Shown here: one piece after another, positions 22,779 through 30,574 of the stretch | How positions within the stretch are numbered: position 1 is the stretch's first letter | Layout: each line of letters begins with the position of its first letter | Assembly: GCA_035550055.1 (NCBI GenBank) | Contig: DASZRO010000071.1 | Span: 1 to 40,150 of the forward strand | Reading direction: 5' to 3' | Origin: Mycobacteriales bacterium | GTDB taxonomy: Bacteria; Actinomycetota; Actinomycetes; JAFAQI01 | Length of the DNA: 40,150 nt | Position numbers and translations under genes: made by a program | Notes under the pieces: model-generated | The model's database searches: none | The model's input: only the letters and a program-made list of their open reading frames with translations | Told to the model about the DNA's origin: nothing

Positions 22779-23990
22779 CTGCTCGACGAGCTGGCTCGAC
22801 ATGACCGAGCCGTTGATCGTGATCCGCGCGCCGAGGTCCGTCGTACCGAACGCCTTGCTCGTCGACTTGACGTAGAACGACTCGAACGTGCTGCGACCGA
22901 GCAGCGTCCGGTCGACGTCGAAGACCTCTGCGTGCACCGTGTAGCTGCGGGTGAGCAGGCGGTTGTCCATCTCGATGGTGGCGACCAGCGGTCGGCCCGG
23001 GCCGTGCTCGCCTCGGTAGTCGCCGGGAAGGGTGAACACCGACATGGCGAGGTCGTGGCCGTCGGCCGGCCGGATCGCCAGGCCGATGCACGGGTCGCGG
23101 GTCACTTCGGAGAACTCGATCGTGACGACGACGGAGAACGGCTGACCCGACACCAGGCTGCGGGTGGATTCGCCGTCGGAGTCGCGCAGGTCGATCCCGA
23201 CATCAGCTCGCCCGAGCGCCACCTGCCCGTCGTCGGACGGGGCGGGGTCGTCCTCCACGTCGCGGATCGCGGACAGGATCTTGTGGTACTCGCCGACCGC
23301 CTCCACCGAGTCGCCGTCGAAGACCAGCGACCCGCGGGAGAGCACCATCGCGCGCTTGGCCATCTTCGCGGCCAGGTTGAGGTTGTGGGTCACGAGTACG
23401 ACGGTCGTGCCGCCCTCGCGCATCGCCCGGATCCGCTCGTTGCACTTGGCCTGGAAGGCGGCGTCGCCGACCGCGAGGATCTCGTCCAGCACCAGCAGCT
23501 CGGGGCTCGTGTGGACGGCAACCGAGAAGCCGAGCCGCAGGAACATCCCCGACGAGTAGAACTTCACCGGCGTATCGAGATAGGCCTCGAGCTCGCTGAA
23601 CGCGACGATGGAGTCGAAGGCCCGGTTGACCTGGTCGGCGCTGAGGCCGAGCAACCGAGCGTTGACGAAGACGTTCTCGCGGCCGGTCAGCTCCGGGTTG
23701 AAGCCGACCCCGATGCCGATGAGCGGCGCCACACTGCCTTCGACCCGCAAGTGACCGGACGTGGGCGCCGACACGCCCGCCAGCAGCCGCAACGTGGTCG
23801 TCTTGCCCGACCCGTTCGCTCCGATGATCGCGACGGTCTCACCGCGCTCGACCTCGAACGACACGTCGCGCAACGCCCACACCTCGGTGAGCCCCTGCCG
23901 CCGACGCGGCACCAACCGGGACAGCAGCGTCGCCTCGTGGCCCAGCACGTAGCGCTTGCTGACGTTCTCGAACCGAATCGCCTTGCTCAT
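22776..23990 (-). CDS. wzt: ABC exporter ATPase with C-terminal glycan-binding domain (Wzt-like)
   Basis: A 404-residue protein that powers export of lipid-linked polysaccharide with the Wzm permease. Walker A GANGSGKTT is at 57-65. The signature is the Wzt/TagH variant YSSGM at 145-149 rather than LSGGQ. Walker B LLVLDEILAVGD is at 165-176 and the switch His is in VTHNL near 202. After about residue 245 comes a beta-rich Wzt_C-like domain, which in known systems reads a chain-end modification (ADVGIDLRDSDGES and AEVFDVDRTLLGRSTFESFY). ATG at 23990 (MSKAIRFENVSKRY) is preferred; GTG at 24017 would overlap the permease by 14 bases. Confidence 0.92.
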   Translation of the reverse strand: MSKAIRFENVSKRYVLGHEATLLSRLVPRRRQGLTEVWALRDVSFEVERGETVAIIGANGSGKTTTLRLLAGVSAPTSGHLRVEGSVAPLIGIGVGFNPELTGRENVFVNARLLGLSADQVNRAFDSIVAFSELEAYLDTPVKFYSSGMFLRLGFSVAVHTSPELLVLDEILAVGDAAFQAKCNERIRAMREGGTTVVLVTHNLNLAAKMAKRAMVLSRGSLVFDGDSVEAVGEYHKILSAIRDVEDDPAPSDDGQVALGRADVGIDLRDSDGESTRSLVSGQPFSVVVTIEFSEVTRDPCIGLAIRPADGHDLAMSVFTLPGDYRGEHGPGRPLVATIEMDNRLLTRSYTVHAEVFDVDRTLLGRSTFESFYVKSTSKAFGTTDLGARITINGSVMSSQLVEQ

Positions 23991-24003
23991 CCGTGCCGGC
24001 CGC

Positions 24004-24852
24004 TCATAGCCGGTCACACGCCAGCCGTTCGAACTTGGAGTAGGCGAAGATCGCGCCGATCGAAAGCACGACCGACCAGGCGACCGCGCTCAGCACGGGC
24101 AGCGCCAGCGGGTCGGTGCCGTTGGCGGCGAACGACCATCGCGCCAACTCGATCACGCCGGCGCCGGGGTTGATCTCCGCGATCGTCCGCAGCCGGTGCG
24201 AGGGAATGAGAGTGAGCGGGTAGATGATCGGCGACGCGTAGAGCAACGCCTGCAGGGCCGCCACCACGAAGTACTTGATGTCGCGGAAGTAGACGTTGAG
24301 CAGCGCGAGCAGCGATCCGACGGCGTAGGCCGTCGCGGCCGCGAGCACCGCGACCAGGGGGTAGGCGACGAGATGCCACGTCGGGTCGACGCCCAGGATC
24401 GCGCCGATCGGCACGATCACGAGCAACCCGGCCATCAGACCGGGGACGCCGGCGAGGATCGGTACGCCGGGCAGGAACAGGCGGGGGAAGTAGACCCGCC
24501 CGGCCACGTCCGCCTGGTCGACGATCGACGTGGTCGCGTTGTTCACCGCAGTCGTGATGTAGGTCCAGGTCGTCATGCCGACGAGCACGAAGACCGGATA
24601 GTCCGCACTCGTCTGCACCCGCACCAGATGGGTGAACACGATGGCGAGGATCGAGCCCTGGATCAGCGGGAGCAGGACCGCCCACACCAGCCCGAGCCGG
24701 GTGCTGCGGTAGCGCGAGCGGAAGTCACGTGCCGCGAGCATCTGGAGCAACGAGATGCGGCGTACGTAGTCGGCGAGCAGGTCGCGGATGGGGGTGCGCT
24801 CGCCGGTGAGCTCGAGGACGGCTGTCGACGGTTCCACCGCATCCACCGCCAC
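24004..24852 (-). CDS. wzm: ABC exporter permease of polysaccharide (Wzm-like)
   Basis: A 282-residue ABC-2 type membrane protein with six predicted helices, such as LGLVWAVLLPLIQGSILAIV, VFVLVGMTTWTYITT, LMAGLLVIVPIGAIL and VLSIGAIFAYSKF. The segment LLQMLAARDFRSRYRSTRLG before the first helix is the cytoplasmic coupling region typical of Wzm/TagG. YFRDIKYFVVAALQALLYAS and SPIIYPLTLIP near the end are also family hallmarks. GTG at 24852 stands six bases from a TACGCT box, which supports this start; an open frame continues upstream into the divergent GT4 gene and is not used. The ATPase gene follows after 13 bases. Confidence 0.92.
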   Translation of the reverse strand: MAVDAVEPSTAVLELTGERTPIRDLLADYVRRISLLQMLAARDFRSRYRSTRLGLVWAVLLPLIQGSILAIVFTHLVRVQTSADYPVFVLVGMTTWTYITTAVNNATTSIVDQADVAGRVYFPRLFLPGVPILAGVPGLMAGLLVIVPIGAILGVDPTWHLVAYPLVAVLAAATAYAVGSLLALLNVYFRDIKYFVVAALQALLYASPIIYPLTLIPSHRLRTIAEINPGAGVIELARWSFAANGTDPLALPVLSAVAWSVVLSIGAIFAYSKFERLACDRL

Positions 24853-24858
24853 GTCACT

Positions 24859-24864
24859 AGCGTA
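24859..24864 (-). promoter_or_regulatory. Candidate -10 box of wzm-wzt (leaderless)
   Basis: On the minus strand TACGCT is followed by six bases and GTG at 24852. No ribosome binding site is seen. The box lies in the 49-base divergent gap before the GT4 at 24902. Confidence 0.5.
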
Positions 24865-24901
24865 ATGAACGCCCGCCCCACGAGCCTCACGTCTCACCCG
24901 G

Positions 24902-26011
24902 ATGGAGGATGACATCCGCATCCTCTTCACCCACCCGTTCTTCTGGCCGCACGTGGTGCGCGGCGCCGAGCGAGAGATCCACGATCTCGGTGCTCGGCTC
25001 GTCTCACGCGGCCATGAAGTCAGTCTGCTGACGACCCAGCCGTCCGGACTCACGGCGCGGGCGGAGCGCTCGGGCATCCGGGTCCGCTATGTCCGTGTGC
25101 CGCACCGCCGGGGCCGGGCTCCGGGAGACGGGCTCGACCAGACCGCAACGTTCGCGGCGCTCGCTGCCGCGGGCAGCGCGCTCTCGCGCGCGGAGGTCAT
25201 CCACTGCTGGCATTACGCCGACGCGGCTGCAGTCGTGCGACGTGGCCGGCCGGCGGTCACCAAGATCACCGGCAGCGTCACGCCGGAGCTGATGAGCCGC
25301 AGCCCGCTGCACGAGCGGCTGATGCTGCGCGCACTCGCCCGGATGGACGAGGTGTGGTGCAACAGCGAGTGGGCCCGGGCGCAGATGGTCGGGTTCGGGC
25401 GTGACATGGGGATCGTTCCCGCCGGCGTCGACCGCGGCCGCTTCACTGCGCAAGCGGATCGCGCCAGCCGCCCGACGGTGCTGTCGACCTGCGCTCCCGA
25501 AGACCCCCGCAAGCGGCTGGTGGACCTGCTCGACGCGTGGCCGCGAGTCCTCGCGCAGGTACCTGAGGCACAGCTGCGGCTGGCCGGCGCAGCGTCAGAG
25601 CAAACCCGGGCGGCGCTGCTCGACCGGGTGCCGGAAGCCGCCCGGGAGTCGATCGCGTTCCTCGGGCCACTCGACGACGACCATCTGGTGGCGGAGTACT
25701 CCAGCGCCTGGACCTCGGTCATGCCCGCGGTGTTGGAGGCCTTGGGGTTGTCGACCATCGAGTCGCTCGCCTGCGGCACTCCGGTCGTCGGGGCGGACTC
25801 GGGCAACACCCCCGCCCTGCTGAGCCACCCGCACACCGGACGGACCTTCGAAGCCGCCCACCCGGAGTCGTTGGGCGCCGCGATCGTCGACCAGCTGGCC
25901 GCGACCGACCAAGTCGACCGGGCCGCCTGTCGCGCCGCGACCGACGCCTTCGACTGGGAGCACATCACCGACCTGGTCGAAGCCGGGTATTCGCGAATCG
26001 CCGCCCACTGA
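24902..26011 (+). CDS. Family 4 glycosyltransferase
   Basis: A 369-residue GT-B protein. Its start DIRILFTHPFFWPHVVRGAE is very close to that of the GT4 at 10204, which makes them probable paralogues. VIHCWHYADAAAVVRRG and ITGSVTPELMSRSPLHERL lie in the N-terminal domain, and VLSTCAPEDPRKRLVDLLDA opens the C-terminal domain near 195. VLEALGLSTIESLACGTPVV near 280-299 is the donor signature, with an extra Leu where EVFGL is usual. ATG at 24902 is chosen. It is a single gene between wzm (divergent) and rmlB (same strand, own promoter). The sugar is unknown. Confidence 0.86.
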   Translation: MEDDIRILFTHPFFWPHVVRGAEREIHDLGARLVSRGHEVSLLTTQPSGLTARAERSGIRVRYVRVPHRRGRAPGDGLDQTATFAALAAAGSALSRAEVIHCWHYADAAAVVRRGRPAVTKITGSVTPELMSRSPLHERLMLRALARMDEVWCNSEWARAQMVGFGRDMGIVPAGVDRGRFTAQADRASRPTVLSTCAPEDPRKRLVDLLDAWPRVLAQVPEAQLRLAGAASEQTRAALLDRVPEAARESIAFLGPLDDDHLVAEYSSAWTSVMPAVLEALGLSTIESLACGTPVVGADSGNTPALLSHPHTGRTFEAAHPESLGAAIVDQLAATDQVDRAACRAATDAFDWEHITDLVEAGYSRIAAH

Positions 26012-26027
26012 GGCCCACCCGCTCCAA

Positions 26028-26033
26028 TAGCCT
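26028..26033 (+). promoter_or_regulatory. Candidate -10 box of rmlB (leaderless)
   Basis: TAGCCT is followed by six bases and GTG at 26040. An in-frame GTG also stands directly after the box at 26034, but a transcript starting the usual distance after the box would not include it. Confidence 0.5.
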
Positions 26034-26039
26034 GTGACG

Positions 26040-27023
26040 GTGCGGCTTCTCGTGACTGGCGGCGCAGGCTTCATCGGGTCGCACTTCGTCCGGACGCTGC
26101 TCGCGGACGGCTACCCGGCGTACGCCGGCGCGAACGTCACCGTGCTCGACAAGCTCACCTACGCCGGCACCCTCACCAACCTGACCGAGGCCGAGCGCAA
26201 CCCCCGGTACCGGTTCGTGCACGGCGACATCCTCGACGGCGACCTGCTGCGCGAGCTGGTGCCCGGTCACGACGCCGTGGTGAACTTCGCCGCCGAGTCC
26301 CACGTCGACCGATCCATCGTCGGCGCCGCCGACTTCATGACGACCAACGCGGTCGGCGTGCAGACGCTGCTCGACGCGTGCCGGCACGCGAAGGTCGAGC
26401 GAGTGCTCCAGGTGTCCACCGACGAGGTCTACGGCTCGATCGCGGAAGGCGCGTTCCGCGAGACCGACCTGCTCGAGCCGAGCTCGCCGTACTCCGCCTC
26501 GAAGGCGGCCGGGGACCTGATCGCCCGCGCCTACGTGACCACCCACGGCATGGACGTCGTGGTGACGCGCTGCACGAACAACTACGGGCCGCACCAGTTC
26601 CCGGAGAAGATCATCCCGCTGTTCGTGACCAACCTGATCGACGGGCTGCGCGTGCCGCTGTACGGCGACGGGGGCAACGTGCGGGACTGGCTCCACGTCG
26701 ACGACCACTGCCGCGCCGTCACGGCGGTGCTCGACCGCGGCCGGACCGGCGAGATCTACAACATCGGCGGCGGCACGGCGTTGGACAACCGCGAGCTGAC
26801 CGAACGACTACTCGCGGCATGCGGCCGCGACTGGTCGTCGGTGGAGATGGTCGAGGACCGCAAAGGCCATGACCGGCGCTACGCCATCGACGACTCGAAG
26901 ATCCGCGACGAGCTCGGCTACTGCCCGCAGGTCGGCTTCGACGACGGCCTCGCCGCAACCATCGCGTGGTACCACGCCAACGAGGACTGGTGGCGGCCGT
27001 TGAAGTCGAGGGACGCACGGTGA
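26040..27023 (+). CDS. rmlB: dTDP-glucose 4,6-dehydratase
   Basis: A 327-residue extended short-chain dehydrogenase that turns dTDP-glucose into dTDP-4-keto-6-deoxyglucose, the second rhamnose step. MRLLVTGGAGFIGSHFV carries the NAD loop. NFAAESHVDRSI is near 85, VSTDEVYGS near 125 has the catalytic Thr-Asp-Glu, and YSASKAAGD near 150 has the Tyr and Lys. NNYGPHQFPEKIIP is the sugar-binding signature of RmlB. GTG at 26040 is preferred to GTG at 26034 because of the promoter spacing and because family members begin MRLLVTGG. It overlaps the next methyltransferase by 4 bases and lies far from rmlA and rmlC. Confidence 0.96.
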   Translation: MRLLVTGGAGFIGSHFVRTLLADGYPAYAGANVTVLDKLTYAGTLTNLTEAERNPRYRFVHGDILDGDLLRELVPGHDAVVNFAAESHVDRSIVGAADFMTTNAVGVQTLLDACRHAKVERVLQVSTDEVYGSIAEGAFRETDLLEPSSPYSASKAAGDLIARAYVTTHGMDVVVTRCTNNYGPHQFPEKIIPLFVTNLIDGLRVPLYGDGGNVRDWLHVDDHCRAVTAVLDRGRTGEIYNIGGGTALDNRELTERLLAACGRDWSSVEMVEDRKGHDRRYAIDDSKIRDELGYCPQVGFDDGLAATIAWYHANEDWWRPLKSRDAR

Positions 27024-27712
27024 GCCGGCGCGAGCCCGCCTGGGAGTCCTTCGCACAGGACCAGCCCGAGCACTACATCTGGACCAGCGGCGACCCGGCC
27101 GACCCCGACTTCCAGGAGCAGTTCGCCGCTTCGGGCCGCCAGCAGATCGACATCGTCCTGCGCGCCACCGCGACGTACCGGACCGGAGGGGCGCGGGTCG
27201 TGGAGTACGGGTGCGGACTGGGCCGGATGCTGCTGCCGATGAGCGAGCACTTCGACCGCGCGCTCGGCGTCGACATCGCGCCGACGATGCTGGACGGCCT
27301 GCGTCGCCGCGCGGCCGATGCGGGAATCACCACGATCGACACTGCGCTCAGCTCCGAACCGTGGGCGGCCGGCGTCGACGCCGACCTCCTCTACTGCTGG
27401 GCCGTGCTCCAGCACATCCCGTCGTGGCGCGCGATCAGCGAGGCGGTCGAGACGATGGCGAGCGCGCTGCGTCCGGAGACGGGAGTCGGCTACCTGCATT
27501 TCGACACCCGCCCGCGCACGCCGCTCTATCTCGCCCGCTTCGCCGTCCCCGATCCGCTGCTGCCCCACCGGTGGCGCAAGTCGATTCGGCGTATCCGGCG
27601 ACGACCCGCCGCGGTGCGCGCGCTGCTGCACAGTTGCGGGCTGACCGTGGTCGCCGAGCAGCACGAGGCGGCCGACCACCACGCGTTCATCGTGAAAGCC
27701 CCTCGGCGATGA
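27020..27712 (+). CDS. Class I SAM-dependent methyltransferase
   Basis: A 230-residue protein. Motif I is VVEYGCGLGRMLLPM near 59-73, then ALGVDIAPTMLDGLR. LLYCWAVLQHIPSW near 124-137 is the post-motif of the Methyltransf_11/25 type. The N-terminal SRREPAWESFAQDQPEHYIW is common in small-molecule or sugar methyltransferases of these loci. GTG at 27020 lies within the rmlB stop (GTGA). It overlaps the next methyltransferase by 4 bases, so rmlB and two methyltransferases form one unit. A role in O-methylating rhamnose or another deoxysugar is suggested only by that linkage. Confidence 0.84.
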   Translation: MSRREPAWESFAQDQPEHYIWTSGDPADPDFQEQFAASGRQQIDIVLRATATYRTGGARVVEYGCGLGRMLLPMSEHFDRALGVDIAPTMLDGLRRRAADAGITTIDTALSSEPWAAGVDADLLYCWAVLQHIPSWRAISEAVETMASALRPETGVGYLHFDTRPRTPLYLARFAVPDPLLPHRWRKSIRRIRRRPAAVRALLHSCGLTVVAEQHEAADHHAFIVKAPRR

Positions 27713-28557
27713 GCACCGTCGACCCGGCGACGCTGTCCGACGACGAGCTCCGTCGCTACGTCGCCGAGCGCGAGTGGTACCACACGGTGGAGCTGCGTCC
27801 GGGGATCGAGACGCCGGGCTGGTTCGACACCCGGCCGACGGCGGCGGCCCTGCCGTGGCCGGATCTCACAGGCCGGCGCTGTCTGGACGTCGGCACGTTC
27901 GAGGGCTTCTGGGCGCGCGAGATGCACCGCCGCGGCGCGGCCGAGGTGGTCGCGATCGACATCCTCGATCCGCGCCAATGGGACTGGCCGGCCGACAGCA
28001 CCGACGCGCTCCGCAAGATCCTCGGCGAACGCAAGCAGCACGGCGAAGGGTTCCACTTCGTCAATGCCGCGCTTGGTACGCCGATCGACCACCGTGAGCT
28101 GTCGGTCTATGACCTCGACCCGCAGCAGGTCGGCACCTTCGACCTGGTCTACGTCGGCAGCCTGCTGCTGCACCTGCGCGACCCGATCCGGGCGTTGGAA
28201 CGGGTGCGGAGCACGCTGCGTCCCGGCGGGCACCTGCTGCTGGTCGACGCGATCGACCTCGAGCTGACGCTGCGCCATCCCCGCCGTCCGCTGGCAGAGC
28301 TGGACGCGATCGGCCGCCCGTGGTGGTGGAAGCCGAACATCGCGGGCCTGGCCCAGATGGTCCGCTCGGCCGGCTTCGAGGTGGTGTCCCGGTCCGGGCC
28401 GATCTATCTCAAGCCCGGCCGCGGCCAGCCGCTGCCGCGCTGGCGGCCTTCGATGCTGCGCAGCGTCGCGAGCCGCGAGACGATGGTCACCAAGTGGCGC
28501 GGCAACCCGCACGCCGTGGTGCTCGCGACGACCGGCACGATCGCCGACCGGTCCTAG
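27709..28557 (+). CDS. SAM-dependent methyltransferase, CmoB-like subgroup
   Basis: A 282-residue protein. WYHTVELRPGIETPGWFDTR near 23-42 is the marker of the CmoB/DUF1698-related group, and CLDVGTFEGFWAREMHRRGA near 58 is the SAM motif. LVYVGSLLLHLRDPIRALER and GGHLLLVDAIDLELTLRH follow. Despite the likeness to a tRNA-modifying enzyme, relatives are common in polysaccharide and antibiotic clusters as sugar or metabolite methyltransferases, which fits this context better. ATG at 27709 overlaps the previous stop. Its TAG stop shares CTAG (28554-28557) with that of the convergent acyltransferase. The acceptor is unknown. Confidence 0.82.
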   Translation: MSTVDPATLSDDELRRYVAEREWYHTVELRPGIETPGWFDTRPTAAALPWPDLTGRRCLDVGTFEGFWAREMHRRGAAEVVAIDILDPRQWDWPADSTDALRKILGERKQHGEGFHFVNAALGTPIDHRELSVYDLDPQQVGTFDLVYVGSLLLHLRDPIRALERVRSTLRPGGHLLLVDAIDLELTLRHPRRPLAELDAIGRPWWWKPNIAGLAQMVRSAGFEVVSRSGPIYLKPGRGQPLPRWRPSMLRSVASRETMVTKWRGNPHAVVLATTGTIADRS

Positions 28558-29618
28558 CTGCCGCCGACCGGGTGCGGGTCGGGGAAGCGACGCGCGATCC
28601 AGCTGCGGCCGACCCGTCGAAGCGGCGACTCGTAGAGGCGGTAGCTGACCTCAGCGACGAGATAGGTGATGACGGCGCACAACACCACCAGCTTCCAGTG
28701 GTCCTGCGGGTGCCACCGGTTGCTGACCACGGCGTACACGATCGGGTGGTAGAGGTAGAGCCCGTAGGAAATCGCGCCGATCCGGGCGATCGGCGGCAGG
28801 CCGAGCAACCCGCTCGTGATCCTCGGCGAGTGCTCGAGCCCGAGGATCAACACCGCGGTCAGCACGCCGGTCGCCGGGATGGTCAGCCGCAGGAACGACA
28901 ACGCCGGGACGGTCGAGGGGAACTGACCGAGCGCGACGAGGCCGAGCAGCGCCGGCAGCGCCAGGTGGCGGAACCAGCGCGGCACCTCGACGGTTGCGGC
29001 CGCGCAGCCGATCAGCAGCGCGAACGCGTGCGCCTGCGGCTCGTAGTAGTCCTTCGGCTGGTTGCCGCCGACGCCGTTGTGGGCGAAGACCTCGGCGAGC
29101 ACCAGCGCGACCACGGCGGCGCCGATCGCCAGCATCCGCACGTTTCGCCGCGAGCCGCTGGCCCGGCGCAGCAACGTCGGCCAGACCAAATAGAACTGCT
29201 CCTCCAGCGACAGCGACCAGGTCCAGACGAAGACCTCCCAGTAGACCGAGTGGGTGTAGGCGACGATGTCGGTCAGGTAGAGGACCGCGATGACGCCGCC
29301 GAGGACGAGCCCGTGGTCGCGATGGCCGGGCAGCTCGACCGCGATCGCCACCGCCCCGACCGTGAGCAGCGCCAGCAACGCCGGGAACAGCCGGAAGATG
29401 CGGCGAAGGTAGAAGTCGCGCAGGTTCACCGAGCCGGTCTTGGCGCGTTCCGCGAGCAGCAGGCCGGTGATCAGATAGCCGCTGAGCACGAAGAAGATGT
29501 CGACGCCGATCGCGCCGCAGCCGAGCACACCGGACTCGAAGTGGAAGCAGATCACCTCGACGATCGCGAGAGCCCGCACCCCGTCGAGGTCGGCCCGATA
29601 CCCGCGAACGACCGCCAC
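28554..29618 (-). CDS. Membrane acyltransferase, family 3 (OafA-like)
   Basis: A 354-residue integral membrane protein with about ten helices that moves acetyl or similar acyl groups onto exported glycans. YRADLDGVRALAIVEVICFH near 7-26 contains the conserved Arg and His of the family, followed by GVDIFFVLSGYLITGLLL. FYLRRIFRLFPALLALL and the segment WTWSLSLEEQFYLVWPTLL near 134-152 are both hallmark motifs. It lacks the C-terminal SGNH domain that many OafA proteins carry; a separate SGNH protein is encoded at 20997. GTG at 29618 is chosen. Its stop overlaps that of the convergent methyltransferase, and it is divergent from rmlD. Confidence 0.92.
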   Translation of the reverse strand: MAVVRGYRADLDGVRALAIVEVICFHFESGVLGCGAIGVDIFFVLSGYLITGLLLAERAKTGSVNLRDFYLRRIFRLFPALLALLTVGAVAIAVELPGHRDHGLVLGGVIAVLYLTDIVAYTHSVYWEVFVWTWSLSLEEQFYLVWPTLLRRASGSRRNVRMLAIGAAVVALVLAEVFAHNGVGGNQPKDYYEPQAHAFALLIGCAAATVEVPRWFRHLALPALLGLVALGQFPSTVPALSFLRLTIPATGVLTAVLILGLEHSPRITSGLLGLPPIARIGAISYGLYLYHPIVYAVVSNRWHPQDHWKLVVLCAVITYLVAEVSYRLYESPLRRVGRSWIARRFPDPHPVGGS

Positions 29619-29626
29619 GGAGCCGA

Positions 29627-29632
29627 ATCATG
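29627..29632 (-). promoter_or_regulatory. Candidate -10 box of the acyltransferase gene
   Basis: On the minus strand CATGAT is followed by eight bases and GTG at 29618. The first T of the TANNNT form is C, so the match is weaker than for rmlD on the other side of this 62-base gap. Confidence 0.28.
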
Positions 29633-29668
29633 CCAAAGCCGGGCGGCTGCTCACCGCAACCCGCCTCC

Positions 29669-29674
29669 TACGCT
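29669..29674 (+). promoter_or_regulatory. Candidate -10 box of rmlD (leaderless)
   Basis: TACGCT is followed by six bases (GACCTC) and GTG at 29681. No ribosome binding site is visible. Confidence 0.5.
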
Positions 29675-29680
29675 GACCTC

Positions 29681-30574
29681 GTGACGACCTGGCTGGTGAC
29701 GGGCGCCGGCGGGGCACTGGGTCGCGATCTGATGGCCGTGCTGACGGCAGCCGGGTCCGACTCGGCGACCGGTCTCGACCGTCACGCGCTGGACATCACC
29801 GATCGCAGTGCCGTCGAGGAAGCGCTGACGGCGCATCGACCCGACGTGGTGATCAACGCTGCGGCCTACACCCGGGTCGATGACGCCGAGACCGACGAGC
29901 GCACCGCCGCCGCCGTCAACGGCGCCGGGCCGGGCCATCTCGCGCGATGGTGCGCGGCCAACCGGGCCCGCCTCGTGCACGTGTCGACCGACTACGTGTT
30001 CACCGGCGAGGCGAGCTCGCCGTACGAGACGGACAGCCCCACCGGTCCGGCCAGCGCCTACGGGCGCACCAAGCTCGCCGGTGAGCAAGCCGTGCTCGAC
30101 GCCGGTGGCGACGGCCACGTGGTGCGGACCGGTTGGCTCTACGGCGAGCACGGGCCGAGCTTCGTCAGGAGCGTCGGTGGCCGGCTGATCGCGGGGGACC
30201 CGGTCGACGTCGTCGACGACCAGCGAGGCGCTCCCACCTGGACCAGGCACCTTGCCGAGCGTCTGGTGTCGCTGGGAGGCGCGCCGGTGCCGCCCGGTGT
30301 ACGGCACTGCTCGTCGGCCGGCGAGGCGAGCTGGTACGACGTCGCCGTGCAGCTGGCGGTCCTGCTCGGCCGAGACCCGGCTCAGGTTCGCCCGACGACG
30401 TCGGCGGCGATGGCCCGCCCGGCGCCGCGGCCGGCGTACTCCGTGCTGTCCAGCGCCAGCTGGACCTCAGCCGGGCTGCCGGCGATGCCGGACTGGCGGG
30501 ACTCGCTCAGCGAGGCGGTGTCCGCGCTCGGCGAGCGTCTGGTGGGTCCGCTGCCGGGCGCGGCGCGGCGCTAG
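29681..30574 (+). CDS. rmlD: dTDP-4-dehydrorhamnose reductase
   Basis: A 297-residue short-chain dehydrogenase that reduces dTDP-4-keto-L-rhamnose to dTDP-L-rhamnose, the last step. WLVTGAGGALGRDLMAVL near 4-21 is the NAD(P)H loop. VVINAAAYTRVDDAETD near 53-69, VHVSTDYVFTGE near 97-108 and SAYGRTKLAGEQ with Tyr and Lys near 125-137 follow in the RmlD order. VVRTGWLYGEHGPSFVRSV and the DQRGAPTWTRHLAE segment are specific to RmlD. GTG at 29681 gives the normal length; the frame is open to 29630 but without a better start. Its TAG stop shares CTAG (30571-30574) with that of the convergent hydrolase gene. Confidence 0.95.
   Translation: MTTWLVTGAGGALGRDLMAVLTAAGSDSATGLDRHALDITDRSAVEEALTAHRPDVVINAAAYTRVDDAETDERTAAAVNGAGPGHLARWCAANRARLVHVSTDYVFTGEASSPYETDSPTGPASAYGRTKLAGEQAVLDAGGDGHVVRTGWLYGEHGPSFVRSVGGRLIAGDPVDVVDDQRGAPTWTRHLAERLVSLGGAPVPPGVRHCSSAGEASWYDVAVQLAVLLGRDPAQVRPTTSAAMARPAPRPAYSVLSSASWTSAGLPAMPDWRDSLSEAVSALGERLVGPLPGAARR

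Noticed and set aside
27709-28557. tRNA uridine-34 modification enzyme (CmoB)
   Set aside because: The N-terminal marker is similar, but the setting is a sugar operon and CmoB is mainly a proteobacterial enzyme, so only subgroup likeness is claimed.
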